Assembly: GCF_003289965.1 (NCBI RefSeq)
Contig: NZ_QMBQ01000003.1
Coordinates: 372,001 to 436,000, forward strand
Length of the DNA: 64,000 nt
Source: Mesorhizobium atlanticum
Lineage (GTDB): Bacteria > Pseudomonadota > Alphaproteobacteria > Rhizobiales > Rhizobiaceae
Direction: 5' to 3'
Below are positions 25,294 to 33,436 of the stretch, in pieces (positions within the stretch are counted from its first letter, which is position 1; the number at the start of each line of letters is the position of its first letter). The notes under the pieces are model-generated. The model worked only from the letters and a program-made list of their open reading frames with translations, searched no databases and had not been told where the DNA came from. Position numbers and translations under genes: made by a program.

Positions 25294-26384
25294 CAATGCG
25301 CGGTCTTCACCATGTCCACCTGGGTTTCGGTAATCTCGTCGTGCAGTATGTGGTCGAGCCGCTCAGCGACCAGCTGGTCATCGCGGCGGATCTCGCGCTT
25401 CCAGGGCTGGCGGCCTTTCAGCACGCCCGATTCATCGACGATCTCGGCGACATATTCCTCCTGGCGGTAGGCCATCACATGGATGCCCGCGACGCCGGGG
25501 ATTTCCTTCACCTCGTTGATGATGTCGATACAGAGCTGCTTGCCTTCCTTCTTCTGATCCTGCGCGCCTTCCAGCCGCTTGATCACCGCATCGGGGATGT
25601 GGATGCCCGGCACGTTGGAGCGGATCCATTTCGCCGTCTTGGCGGAAGCCAGCGGACCCACGCCGCAGAGCAGGAAGAGCTTTTCAGTATGGCCGAGATC
25701 GCGCGCCTTCTGCATGAAGGTTTTGAACATCGGCACGTCGAAGCAGTACTGCGTCTGCGCGAACTGCGCGCCGGCGGCGATCTTCTTGCCGAGATGGATC
25801 GGGCGGAAGTCGTAAGGCGGCGCGAAAGGATTGACTGCGCAACCGAGGAAAACCTGCGGCGGCGTCGTCAGCTTGCGGCCGGACAGGAACTTGCCGTTGT
25901 CGCGCATGATGCGGATGGTTTCGAGCAGCGACATGGAATCGAGGTCGAACACCGGCTTGGCGCCCGGCTGGTCGCCGGCCTGCACCCCGTCGCCGGTGAG
26001 GCACAGCATGTTGGCGACGCCCATGGCGGCGCCACCCAGCACGTCGCCCTGGATGGCGATGCGGTTCTTGTCGCGGCAGGCGATCTGCATGATCGGCGCA
26101 TAGCCCATGCGGGTAAGCAGCGCGCAGATGCCGACCGAGGACATGTGGCAGTTGGCACCCGAGGCGTCGACGGCGTTGATGGCGTCGACCCAGCCGTCAA
26201 AGATCTTGGCGCGGTTGTAGACGTCTTCCGGATCGGCGCTGTCGGGCGGGTTGAGCTCGGTCGTCACCGCGAACTCGCCGCGGCGCAGCACGCGCTCCAG
26301 CCGGCCGCGCGAAGTGTGGCCGGGCAGGGGGTCGAGCGGCAGATGGATGCCGGCCGGATTCTCGTCGCGCTGGCGGGCGTTCAT
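25293..26384 (-). CDS. metF: Methylenetetrahydrofolate reductase
   Basis: A 363-residue protein of the MTHFR fold: VTTELNPPDSADPEDV, ASGANCHMSSVGICALL, GDVLGGAAMGVANMLCLTGDG, and FAQTQYCFDVPMF. It interconverts methylene- and methyl-THF. In the context of a corrinoid demethylation system it likely runs in the oxidative direction, using the partner MetV as in acetogens (inference). It overlaps metV by ATGA. A short N-terminal extension with PAGIHLPLDPLPG precedes the fold. It may be a second metF of the genome, separate from methionine synthesis. Confidence 0.85.
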   Translation of the reverse strand: MNARQRDENPAGIHLPLDPLPGHTSRGRLERVLRRGEFAVTTELNPPDSADPEDVYNRAKIFDGWVDAINAVDASGANCHMSSVGICALLTRMGYAPIMQIACRDKNRIAIQGDVLGGAAMGVANMLCLTGDGVQAGDQPGAKPVFDLDSMSLLETIRIMRDNGKFLSGRKLTTPPQVFLGCAVNPFAPPYDFRPIHLGKKIAAGAQFAQTQYCFDVPMFKTFMQKARDLGHTEKLFLLCGVGPLASAKTAKWIRSNVPGIHIPDAVIKRLEGAQDQKKEGKQLCIDIINEVKEIPGVAGIHVMAYRQEEYVAEIVDESGVLKGRQPWKREIRRDDQLVAERLDHILHDEITETQVDMVKTAH

Positions 26385-26971
26385 GCCGAAGCTCCGGGAT
26401 TCTGGTTCGTCTCACGCGCGGCGGCGGCCTGCGCGGTGACCCGCAGCCATGCCGAGGTTTCGCGCAGCGACTGGTCGACCGGCTTCTGCACGGTCAGGAT
26501 CTTGTCGCCATGCACCATGTTGCGGGAGCCTTCCCAGGCCTTGACCCAGACGCAGGGCATGTCCGGCTCGACCTCGCAATTGCCGTTGGCGCGCACGCCA
26601 CCGCATGGGCCGTTGCGCAGCTGCTTGGGGCAGTTCATCGGGCACGACATGCCGGTGGAAGAGAGCACGCACTGGCCGCACATGCGGCAGTCGAACATGA
26701 AGCCCTTGACGCGCTTCTCGACGAATTTCACCGGAGCCTCGACGCGGCTGTAGCCGATGCCTTTCCACAGAGGATGCAGGAGCAGGAAGACGTCGGCGAA
26801 CCGGCTGTAGAACCATTCGAGCAAGCGCGAATGCCTGATCGACCACAGCCGCACGGCGAAGGTGCGCTGGACGCGGCGCTGCGGCGACACGTCGGCAGGC
26901 TTGTAGTCGGATTTCGGCGCCGCCTTCTTGACCAATGTGGCCTGGGTAACCGCCGGCTGCTTCTCAGACAT
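26381..26971 (-). CDS. MetV-like methylenetetrahydrofolate reductase C-terminal-domain protein
   Basis: A 196-residue Cys-rich protein starting at MSEKQPAV (ATG 26971). Cysteines C95, C98, C101, C110, C114, C123, C132 and C140 (CRMCGQC...SCPMNCPKQLRNGPCGG) form the MTHFR_C / MetV zinc or Fe-S motif set. The N-terminal ~85 residues are basic. MetV forms a complex with MetF in acetogens. Here the two genes overlap, which supports a MetFV reductase working with ferredoxin- or NAD-linked electron flow. Confidence 0.8.
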   Translation of the reverse strand: MSEKQPAVTQATLVKKAAPKSDYKPADVSPQRRVQRTFAVRLWSIRHSRLLEWFYSRFADVFLLLHPLWKGIGYSRVEAPVKFVEKRVKGFMFDCRMCGQCVLSSTGMSCPMNCPKQLRNGPCGGVRANGNCEVEPDMPCVWVKAWEGSRNMVHGDKILTVQKPVDQSLRETSAWLRVTAQAAAARETNQNPGASA

Positions 26972-27266
26972 TTTCTTTCCCGCCACCCTTGACCAGAGCG
27001 ACCAGCCGCTCGCGGTCATATTTCGCGTCGAGTTCCTGATAGGCCTTCTCGACCTCGGCCTCGATGTCGTCGCCGACCGGAACCGGGTCGGCCTTGCGCC
27101 ATTCCGCCAGATAGTCGTCGGTGCCGCCGGCGCCGGTGCGCATGGCGCACATGTCGATCGCCTCGGTGAAGCGCAGCGGCAGCTCGCGCTTGGCGTTCTG
27201 CCGGCCCTTCCTGACGATCACCTGGGCGGGGATGTCGCGCCAATAGACGACGATCAGATCGGCCAT
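26964..27266 (-). CDS. Small 'virulence factor' family protein (PF13769-like)
   Basis: A 100-residue protein: MADLIVVYWRDIPAQVIVRKGRQNAKREL, quoted in part as VVYWRDIPAQV, is the usual opening of this family, whose name gives no function. It overlaps metV by 8 bases and heads the operon with metV and metF. That placement, repeated in other genomes as I recall, suggests a role in folate/corrinoid C1 transfer rather than virulence. Confidence 0.7.
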   Translation of the reverse strand: MADLIVVYWRDIPAQVIVRKGRQNAKRELPLRFTEAIDMCAMRTGAGGTDDYLAEWRKADPVPVGDDIEAEVEKAYQELDAKYDRERLVALVKGGGKENV

Positions 27267-27402
27267 GAATTCTCAACTCCTCGAAGTCCCTGGAGCATTG
27301 CCGCATGCGCTGTTGGGCCGCTTGTTATGGGACGACGCGCGCCCCTTCAAAAGCGACGCTGGCGATGGCGCAAAGCGAATGCTGGAATCCGTTACCTGCC
27401 GA

Positions 27403-28203
27403 TCACCAGACGCGCTTGGTCAGGCCGGTCCAGAGATAGAACCAGATCGTCGGGTGATACCACTGCTTCGACGGCAGGTCGGGATCGATAGTTTCCAGTC
27501 TGCCGGCCAACGCGTTGCCGACAGCTTCGACACAGATATCGCGCGAAAAGGCGGCTTGGCGCAGCGCATAGCTGGCGATCGTGTCGCCCGTCTCGGGCTT
27601 GCCGCGCACCTGCTTCAGCACACCGCCGGTGTCGACGCCGGCATCGACCAGATGCACCGTGGTGCCGAAATTCCCTTGATCGCCGGAGGCTAGCGCCCAG
27701 TAGCCGCCATTCATGCCGCGATATTTTGGCGCGATGCCAGCGTGATAGTTGAGCACTGGGCAAGGCATCTTCGCCAGCGTGTCCTTCGATAGCATCCTGC
27801 AGCCGGCGAGCAGGACAACGCCCGGCTTGATGCCGACGATTTCCTTCAGGCATTCCGGCCCGTTGGCCGAAGGCACATGGATGATCGCTTGGCCCTGCCG
27901 CGGCTCGGTCGCGAGCTTTTCCTCGGCAATCAGCCGCTCGGCGTGACCGGCAAGGAAGCGCTTGCCGAGCCTGGTCAGCACCATCGTGCCCAGCTGGCCG
28001 ATGGCTGAAACCCAGCCCTGGCGCCGTGCACGGCCCAAGAGCAAGCGCTTTTTGGATTCAGGGGCTTCGAGGATGACGCTGACGGGACCGAGCCGATCGG
28101 TAATCGCGTTGACGATGGCCCAGATATGCGGGCCACCTTCCGTGACGACCACGATCGGTCGCGTACTCGATTCCGACGCTGCCACGGCAAACACCCGCTC
28201 CAA
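27403..28203 (-). CDS. Formyltransferase-fold protein
   Basis: About 266 residues. NYHAGIAPKYRGMNG and TTVHLVDAGVDTGG correspond to the formyl_trans_N catalytic Asn/His and Asp region found in GART, Fmt and ArnA-type enzymes. The N-terminal part (IVVVTEGGPHIWAIVNAI) is not typical of PurN. The start is uncertain: TTG 28203, or GTG at 28194 or 28185. It could be a 10-formyl-THF hydrolase or a sugar/amine formyltransferase. It is separated by 136 bases from the downstream metV/metF unit, so linkage to the C1 system is only suggestive. Confidence 0.65.
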   Translation of the reverse strand: MERVFAVAASESSTRPIVVVTEGGPHIWAIVNAITDRLGPVSVILEAPESKKRLLLGRARRQGWVSAIGQLGTMVLTRLGKRFLAGHAERLIAEEKLATEPRQGQAIIHVPSANGPECLKEIVGIKPGVVLLAGCRMLSKDTLAKMPCPVLNYHAGIAPKYRGMNGGYWALASGDQGNFGTTVHLVDAGVDTGGVLKQVRGKPETGDTIASYALRQAAFSRDICVEAVGNALAGRLETIDPDLPSKQWYHPTIWFYLWTGLTKRVW

Positions 28204-28280
28204 AGACCGGGCGCATGCTATGCGGGGCGGGTTAATCCTTGGTGTGCCGGAGGCGTCTCAGCCGGCATGGAAGGTCCGGC

Positions 28281-28859
28281 TCAGCGCTTGAATTCCATGA
28301 TGTCGAGCTTCGATTCGTAATAGGGCGCGGGGAATTCGATCCGCCATTCGCTGGCGCTGTTGCGGAAGGCGTAGCCGACCTGATCGCTTTCGGGGCCGCT
28401 GCCATAGGGTTTGGGCTTGTCGTCATTGACCGAGAACGAGCCGAGATAGATGGCGCGCTTGTCGTTGTCGTCGAAGAAACGGCCGGTTGAGCGTTGCGAG
28501 CCGGTGATCTTCGTAAGCCGCCAGCCGGAGCCGTCGTCTGTCACCTTGCACTTGAACCAGCCATAGATGACGAGCGGGCTGATACCTCCTGCCTTGATGG
28601 TGCGGCACTTCCAGTTGCCGGTGAGATCCTTGTCGGAGAAGGCGACGAGAGGCCTGGCGAGCAGGTCATCCAGTTGCTTGACCTCCGACGGATTGCCGGC
28701 CTTTGCCTCCTCGAGGGCCGCCTTGCGCGTCTCGCCGTATTTCTCCAGTCGCGTCTTGTCCGCGGCGGTGATCAGCTTCTGCACCTCGCCGTCGGCACGG
28801 GCAGGCAAGGTGAGGGCGATGAGGCCGAGAGCGGCAAAAAGCAGGCGAGGGGTCATCAA
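28281..28859 (-). CDS. DUF4893-like exported protein
   Basis: A 192-residue protein with a signal peptide (LLFAALGLIALTLPARA, cleavage ~22). The mature protein has NWKCRTIKAGG and CKVTDDGSGWRLTKITGSQRS, as in DUF4893 periplasmic proteins of unknown function. Start at ATG 28859 or 28856. Not obviously tied to its neighbours. Confidence 0.65.
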   Translation of the reverse strand: MMTPRLLFAALGLIALTLPARADGEVQKLITAADKTRLEKYGETRKAALEEAKAGNPSEVKQLDDLLARPLVAFSDKDLTGNWKCRTIKAGGISPLVIYGWFKCKVTDDGSGWRLTKITGSQRSTGRFFDDNDKRAIYLGSFSVNDDKPKPYGSGPESDQVGYAFRNSASEWRIEFPAPYYESKLDIMEFKR

Positions 28860-28979
28860 ATCGTTTCCTCAAATCGATGGCTGGAACAGTTCTTTTCGTC
28901 ACTGGCGCACAACTTACCGGTTCGCGCTCGCCTGTCATCCGTGCTTAACAGCGTGGGCTCGAAAAATGGCGGTTGATCG

Positions 28980-29894
28980 ATGCGGATCTTGCTCACGGGA
29001 TCGTCCGGCTGGCTGGGCAGCGCGCTGGGGCCTCGGCTCGAGGCGCTCGGCCATCACGTCATCGGCCTTGATCCGGTTACGTCGGCGCTTACGCAGGTAG
29101 TTGGCTCGATCGCGGATCGCGAGCTTGTCCTGAAGACCGTTCGCGAGAATCGCATAGAGGCGATCATGCACAGCGGCGCGCTGCATAAGCCAAACATCGA
29201 ACACTATGAGAACAGCGCCTTCGTCGCGACGAATGTGCAAGGCACGCTCAACCTGCTCGACGCGGCCGTGGCCTATGGTGTGAAGCGCTTCGTCTTCACC
29301 TCGACGACGTCGCTGATGATCTCGCAGGCGATCCGCGCAGGCTTCCAGGGCGACGCGCGCAAGGCGGCCTGGCTGACCGAGGAGATGTCGCCGGAGCCGC
29401 GCAACATCTATGGCGTGACGAAGCTTTCGGCCGAACATCTGTGCCGTCTCTATCATATCGAGCACGGGCTGCCGGTGGTGGTGCTGCGCACGGCGCGCTT
29501 CTTCCCCGAAGCGGACGACATGGCGCATGCCATCGAGCAATCGGATGCCAACACCAAGGCGAACGAATTGCTGTTTCGGCGGCTGACGGTGGAGGATGCG
29601 GCCGAGGCCCATGTCGCGGCGCTGGAGAAGGCGCCGGAACTCGGCTTCGACGTCTTCATCGTCTCGGCGCCGACGCCGTTCAGGCCGCAGGATTGCGCGG
29701 AACTGATCGCCGACGCGCCGTCGGTCGTCGCGCGCTATTTCCCCGACTATGCGCGACTCTACGCCAAAAGGGGTTGGACAATGTTCTCGTCGATCGACCG
29801 CGTTTACGATCCGTCGCGGGCAAGGCAGCGGCTGGGTTTCGTCTGTAAGACCAGCTTCGCCGATGTGCTTGCGGCGCTGGCGGCAGAGGCGTGA
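28980..29894 (+). CDS. NAD(P)-dependent sugar epimerase/dehydratase family protein
   Basis: A 304-residue extended SDR: LLTGSSGWLGSALGPRLEALG (GxxGxxG motif ~7-13, quoted in part), FTSTTSLMIS, and YGVTKLSAEHL (YxxxK). It is somewhat short and lacks the full C-terminal sugar domain. The substrate is unknown. A single gene, convergent with the DUF1638 gene 12 bases later. Confidence 0.78.
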   Translation: MRILLTGSSGWLGSALGPRLEALGHHVIGLDPVTSALTQVVGSIADRELVLKTVRENRIEAIMHSGALHKPNIEHYENSAFVATNVQGTLNLLDAAVAYGVKRFVFTSTTSLMISQAIRAGFQGDARKAAWLTEEMSPEPRNIYGVTKLSAEHLCRLYHIEHGLPVVVLRTARFFPEADDMAHAIEQSDANTKANELLFRRLTVEDAAEAHVAALEKAPELGFDVFIVSAPTPFRPQDCAELIADAPSVVARYFPDYARLYAKRGWTMFSSIDRVYDPSRARQRLGFVCKTSFADVLAALAAEA

Positions 29895-29906
29895 AGATCG
29901 GCCTTC

Positions 29907-30539
29907 TCAGGCGGCGCCCCGTGCCGCCCGCGCCAGTTCGCTGGTCAGATCACCATAGCCGGTCGATCGGCGCTCATAAGTAAGCCCGAGCATAATTGCG
30001 GCTTTCTCGGCGACCTTGTCGAGCTCCGGATCGTCGGTCTGCGCGAGATAGATGAGCTTCTCGTAGTTGCCGAAATAGTCCTTGATCAGCTCGGGATGCC
30101 GGTCGAGGCCGAGCGGCTTGATGAAGAAGGCCTCGAACTGACGGCAGAGGAAGTCGGTCATGTAGAACGACATCATGTCGCCGTCGGCCACCTTCGCATA
30201 GGCGTCCATGCCCTGGTAGAAGGCAAAGCAATGCGGTCCGGCCATGCGCTCGACGCCGTGTTTCTCGATAACATTGTCGAGCAGGCCGCCCGTGCCGCAA
30301 TCGGCATAGCCGACGAAGATGTGATCGTAGCCTTCCGCCTTGGCCTTCTCGATCGCCTTATCCATCGCCGGCGCGATGCGGTCCGGATAGAAATGGAACT
30401 CGGCCGGCAGGCAGGTCAGTTCGAGATGGTCGAGCTTTAGCTGTTGCTTGACGGCCAAAACTTCGCGCGCAATCATTCCGCAGGCGATGACGAGCAGCCT
30501 GTCTGTTTGATTCGGTTCCGTTTTTTGCGTCTTGACCAA
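29907..30539 (-). CDS. DUF1638 protein
   Basis: A 210-residue cytosolic protein. LLVIACGMIAREVLAVK, FVGYADCGTGGLLD and GPHCFAFYQG are DUF1638 features, with conserved C20, C103 and C124 that could bind a metal. The start is TTG 30539 (the frame has no earlier ATG and the first strand begins at residue 14). DUF1638 genes occur beside MttB and corrinoid protein genes in methanogens and alphaproteobacteria, so it is a candidate accessory protein. Transcribed toward the SDR gene, divergent from the entericidin-like gene. Confidence 0.72.
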   Translation of the reverse strand: MVKTQKTEPNQTDRLLVIACGMIAREVLAVKQQLKLDHLELTCLPAEFHFYPDRIAPAMDKAIEKAKAEGYDHIFVGYADCGTGGLLDNVIEKHGVERMAGPHCFAFYQGMDAYAKVADGDMMSFYMTDFLCRQFEAFFIKPLGLDRHPELIKDYFGNYEKLIYLAQTDDPELDKVAEKAAIMLGLTYERRSTGYGDLTSELARAARGAA

Positions 30540-30590
30540 GTCGGGCCGGCTTTCGCTGGGGCTTAATATTTGTCGAGGGAGACACCGTCC

Positions 30591-30725
30591 ATGAAACTGC
30601 TACGCATCGCGCCGATCGCCATCCTGGCCTGCGCGCTTGCACTCACCGCCTGCGCCAACACCATCCGGGGCGTCGGCAAGGACGTCAAATCGACGGCAAG
30701 GGCGGTCAAAGACACTGTCAACTGA
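30591..30725 (+). CDS. Entericidin-like small lipoprotein
   Basis: A 44-residue lipoprotein: hydrophobic signal LRIAPIAILACALALTAC with lipobox LTAC (Cys 21), then NTIRGVGKDVKSTARAVKDTVN, shown only to mark the amphipathic EcnA/B pattern GVGKDVKSTARAVKD. GAGGGAGA precedes the ATG. It is followed by a strong terminator. Entericidins are membrane lipoproteins with toxin/antidote activity in enterobacteria; in rhizobia they are envelope proteins of unclear role. Confidence 0.8.
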   Translation: MKLLRIAPIAILACALALTACANTIRGVGKDVKSTARAVKDTVN

Positions 30726-30747
30726 TCTTCTCCCATCATCTGGGGAC

Positions 30748-30781
30748 AAAAAAGCCGCGCTGCAAGGCGCGGCTTTTTTTG
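30748..30781. terminator. Strong bidirectional terminator
   Basis: AAAAAAGCCGCGC pairs with GCGCGGCTTTTTTT. T-runs on both strands serve the entericidin-like gene (plus) and the corrinoid-protein gene (minus, stop at 30802). Confidence 0.88.
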
Positions 30782-30801
30782 ATCCATCCTGATGCCTTGG
30801 G

Positions 30802-31500
30802 TCAGGCGGAAGCGCGAACGTTGTGCTTGCGCTTCATGAAGTCCTTGGCGGTCTCGACCGCCACAGCCGCGTCGCGGCAATAGGCATCGGCGCCGACGGC
30901 CTTGCCGAATTCCTCATTGAGCGGCGCGCCGCCGACCAGCACGACATAGTCGTCGCGGATGCCCTTTTCCTTCATCGTGTCGATGACAACCTTCATATAG
31001 GGCATGGTGGTGGTGAGCAGCGCCGACATGCCGATGATGTCGGGCTGGTGCTGCTCGATGGCGTCCAGATATTTCTCGACCGCGTTGTTGATGCCGAGGT
31101 CGATGACGTCGAAGCCGGCGCCTTCCATCATCATGCCGACGAGGTTCTTGCCGATGTCGTGGATGTCGCCCTTGACGGTGCCGATCACCATCTTGCCCTG
31201 CTTCGGCGCGCCGGTGGCGGCGAGCAGCGGACGCAGGATCGCCATGCCGGCCTTCATGGCGTTGGCCGACAGCAGCACTTCCGGCACGAAGAGGATGCCG
31301 TCGCGAAAATCTTCGCCGACGATGCGCATGCCCTCGACCAGCGCCTCGGTCAGCACCGTATAGGGCTGCCAGCCGCGCTCCAGAAGGATGTTCGTGCCTT
31401 CCTCGATTTCTTCCTTCAGCCCGTCATAGAGGTCGTCGTGCATCTGCTGCACAAGCTCCTCGTCGGAAAGCTCGGAAAGGATGATCTCGTCGTCGGACAT
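30802..31500 (-). CDS. Corrinoid (B12-binding) methyltransferase protein, MtgC/MttC-like
   Basis: A 232-residue protein. The N-terminal methionine-synthase cap-like domain (~10-95, VPEVLLSANAMKAGM) is followed by a B12-binding Rossmann domain with the base-off signature GDIHDIGKNL (D112, H114, G117) and TTTMPYMK and VGGAPL blocks. This is the methyl carrier of the system: it receives methyl groups from MttB proteins and is activated by the RamA-like protein. ATG 31500 (MSDDEIIL) is preferred over upstream 31560. Divergent from MttB at 31773. Confidence 0.9.
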   Translation of the reverse strand: MSDDEIILSELSDEELVQQMHDDLYDGLKEEIEEGTNILLERGWQPYTVLTEALVEGMRIVGEDFRDGILFVPEVLLSANAMKAGMAILRPLLAATGAPKQGKMVIGTVKGDIHDIGKNLVGMMMEGAGFDVIDLGINNAVEKYLDAIEQHQPDIIGMSALLTTTMPYMKVVIDTMKEKGIRDDYVVLVGGAPLNEEFGKAVGADAYCRDAAVAVETAKDFMKRKHNVRASA

Positions 31501-31595
31501 TTTTTCTCGGGCTCCTTGCTGCTCGGAATGACTGCGGCAGCCTAAAAATCGATGCGCCAATACCTAACCCGCGAGGGCAAGCTAGCCATAGCTGA

Positions 31596-31660
31596 TTTGC
31601 GACTTCCCGCAAAAGGAAAGCGACTGAAAAGTTGGCGCTTTTCTTGTCGATTTTGCGACA
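31596..31660. promoter_or_regulatory. TTTGCGAC motif pair in the corrinoid protein/MttB divergent promoter
   Basis: TTTGCG-N6-CGCAAA at 31596-31613 and TGTCG-N6-CGACA containing TTTGCGAC at 31645-31660. The same half-site forms the palindrome by the GlxA-type regulator (16975). The 272-base divergent gap otherwise holds no gene, so these are candidate operators for both directions. Confidence 0.45.
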
Positions 31661-31772
31661 GGCGTTGGCGCTGGCTGGCCGTTTCCAATAGGGTGCATGG
31701 CTACGATCCGGCAAGAAGCGGCGACGATGGGCCGCCCCAGCCAATTCAGGCCAAGTTATAGGAAGAACGATC

Positions 31773-33347
31773 ATGAGCGATAACGCGGCAGTCGAGCAGG
31801 AAGCGTCGAGCGGACGGCGCGGTCGCGGCGCCAGTGGCGGCGCGGCGGCACGCCGAGCAGCCCGTTCGGGCGGCGGTCCAGGCACCCAGCTCACCTACAT
31901 CAAGCGCAAGATCAACGTCTACGAGGTCCTCAACGAGGAAGGCCTGGCGCTGATCGAGAAGAACACCGACACGGTTCTGGAAGAGATCGGCATCATTTTC
32001 CGCGATGACGCCGAGGCGCTGGCGCTGTGGAAAGAAGCGGGGGCCGACGTCAAGGGCGAGCGCGTGCACTTCCCCAAGGGCCTTTGCCGTTCGCTCTTGA
32101 AGACCGCGCCTTCGATCTACACCCAGCATGCGCGCAACCCGGAGCGTTCGGTGCAGATCGGCGGCAATGCGACCGTGTTCGCGCCGGTCTACGGCCCACC
32201 CTTCGTGCGAGACCTCGACGGCAATCGCCGCTACGCGACGATTGAGGATTTCCAGAATTTCGTGAAGCTCGCCTATATGGCGCCGTCGATCCACCATTCG
32301 GGCGGCACGGTCTGCGAGCCGGTCGACGTGCCGGTCAACAAGCGCCATCTCGATATGGTCTACAGCCACATCCGCTATTCGGACAAGCCGTTCATGGGTT
32401 CGGTGACGGCGCCGGAGCGGGCCGAGGACACGGTGGCGATGGCCAAGCTCGTGTTCGGCGACGACTTCGTCGAGAACAACACGGTGCTGACCAGCCTGAT
32501 CAACGCCAACTCGCCTATGGTGTTCGACGAGACCATGCTCGGCGCCCTGAAAGTCTATTCGCGGCACAACCAGGCCTGCATCGTCACGCCGTTCATCCTG
32601 GCCGGCGCGATGAGCCCGGTGACGGTTGCCGGCACGCTGACGCAGGTGCTGGCAGAAGTGCTCGCCGGCGCCTCGTTCACGCAGCTGATCAAGCCCGGCG
32701 CGCCGGTGCTGTTCGGCACCTTCGCTTCGTCGATTTCGATGCAGTCGGGCGCCCCGACCTTCGGCACGCCGGAACCGTCGCTGGTCTCCTATGGCGCTGC
32801 TCAGCTGGCGCGCCGGCTCGGCCTGCCATTCCGCACCGGCGGCTCGCTCTGCGCCTCGAAGATCCCGGATGCGCAGGCGGCCTATGAGAGTGCCAACACG
32901 CTCAACTCGACGATCCTCGCCGGCACCAATTTCGTGCTGCATTCGGCCGGCTGGCTCGAGGGCGGCCTCGCCTCCTGCTACGAAAAGTTCATGATGGATA
33001 TCGACCAGCTCGGCATGCAGCAGAAGTTTGCCGAGGGCGTCGACCTGTCGGAAAACGGCCAGGCGATGGACGCCATCCGCCAGGTCGGTCCGGGCAGCCA
33101 TTATCTCGGTTGCGATCACACCCAAGCGAATTTCCAGACGGCCTTCTACCGCTCAAACATCGCCGACAACAATTCCTACGAGCAGTGGCTGGCCGAAGGC
33201 GAGAAGACCGCGCCGCAGCGCGCCAACGAGCTCGCCCGCCGCTGGCTGGAAAGCTACGAAGCGCCGCATCTCGATCCGGCGATCGACGAGGCGCTGAAGG
33301 AGTTCATCGCCAAGAAGAAGGGCTCGATGCCCGACGCCTTCACTTGA
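31773..33347 (+). CDS. MttB-family (non-pyrrolysine) methyltransferase 1
   Basis: A 524-residue TIM-barrel protein of the trimethylamine:corrinoid methyltransferase superfamily: HARNPERSVQIGG, GPPFVRDLDGNRRYATIEDF, TPFILAGAMSPVTVAGTL, FGTPEPSL and NFVLHSAGWLEGG. The frame runs to the end without an in-frame TAG, so it is a non-Pyl member like MtgB (glycine betaine). The substrate is probably a quaternary amine, not TMA. The N-terminal ~40 residues are Arg/Gly-rich (SGRRGRGASGG..AARRAARSGGG) and precede the fold. The Fe-S protein gene follows 89 bases later. Confidence 0.87.
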   Translation: MSDNAAVEQEASSGRRGRGASGGAAARRAARSGGGPGTQLTYIKRKINVYEVLNEEGLALIEKNTDTVLEEIGIIFRDDAEALALWKEAGADVKGERVHFPKGLCRSLLKTAPSIYTQHARNPERSVQIGGNATVFAPVYGPPFVRDLDGNRRYATIEDFQNFVKLAYMAPSIHHSGGTVCEPVDVPVNKRHLDMVYSHIRYSDKPFMGSVTAPERAEDTVAMAKLVFGDDFVENNTVLTSLINANSPMVFDETMLGALKVYSRHNQACIVTPFILAGAMSPVTVAGTLTQVLAEVLAGASFTQLIKPGAPVLFGTFASSISMQSGAPTFGTPEPSLVSYGAAQLARRLGLPFRTGGSLCASKIPDAQAAYESANTLNSTILAGTNFVLHSAGWLEGGLASCYEKFMMDIDQLGMQQKFAEGVDLSENGQAMDAIRQVGPGSHYLGCDHTQANFQTAFYRSNIADNNSYEQWLAEGEKTAPQRANELARRWLESYEAPHLDPAIDEALKEFIAKKKGSMPDAFT

Positions 33348-33436
33348 AAGGAGCCCGAGTCAGGCCGGGCTAAAGTCGCCAACATCATCCACAAGGAAGT
33401 CTGGCGGAGCGCGTTCTCCGACCCGGACCGAAAGGG

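Noticed and set aside
24147..26753. 868-residue plus-strand frame opposite mtgA-like, metF and metV
   Set aside because: Crosses three real minus-strand genes and the palindrome; composition typical of antisense.
31773..33347. Pyrrolysine (amber read-through) in MttB
   Set aside because: Both MttB frames are full length with no internal TAG, so they belong to the non-Pyl branch.
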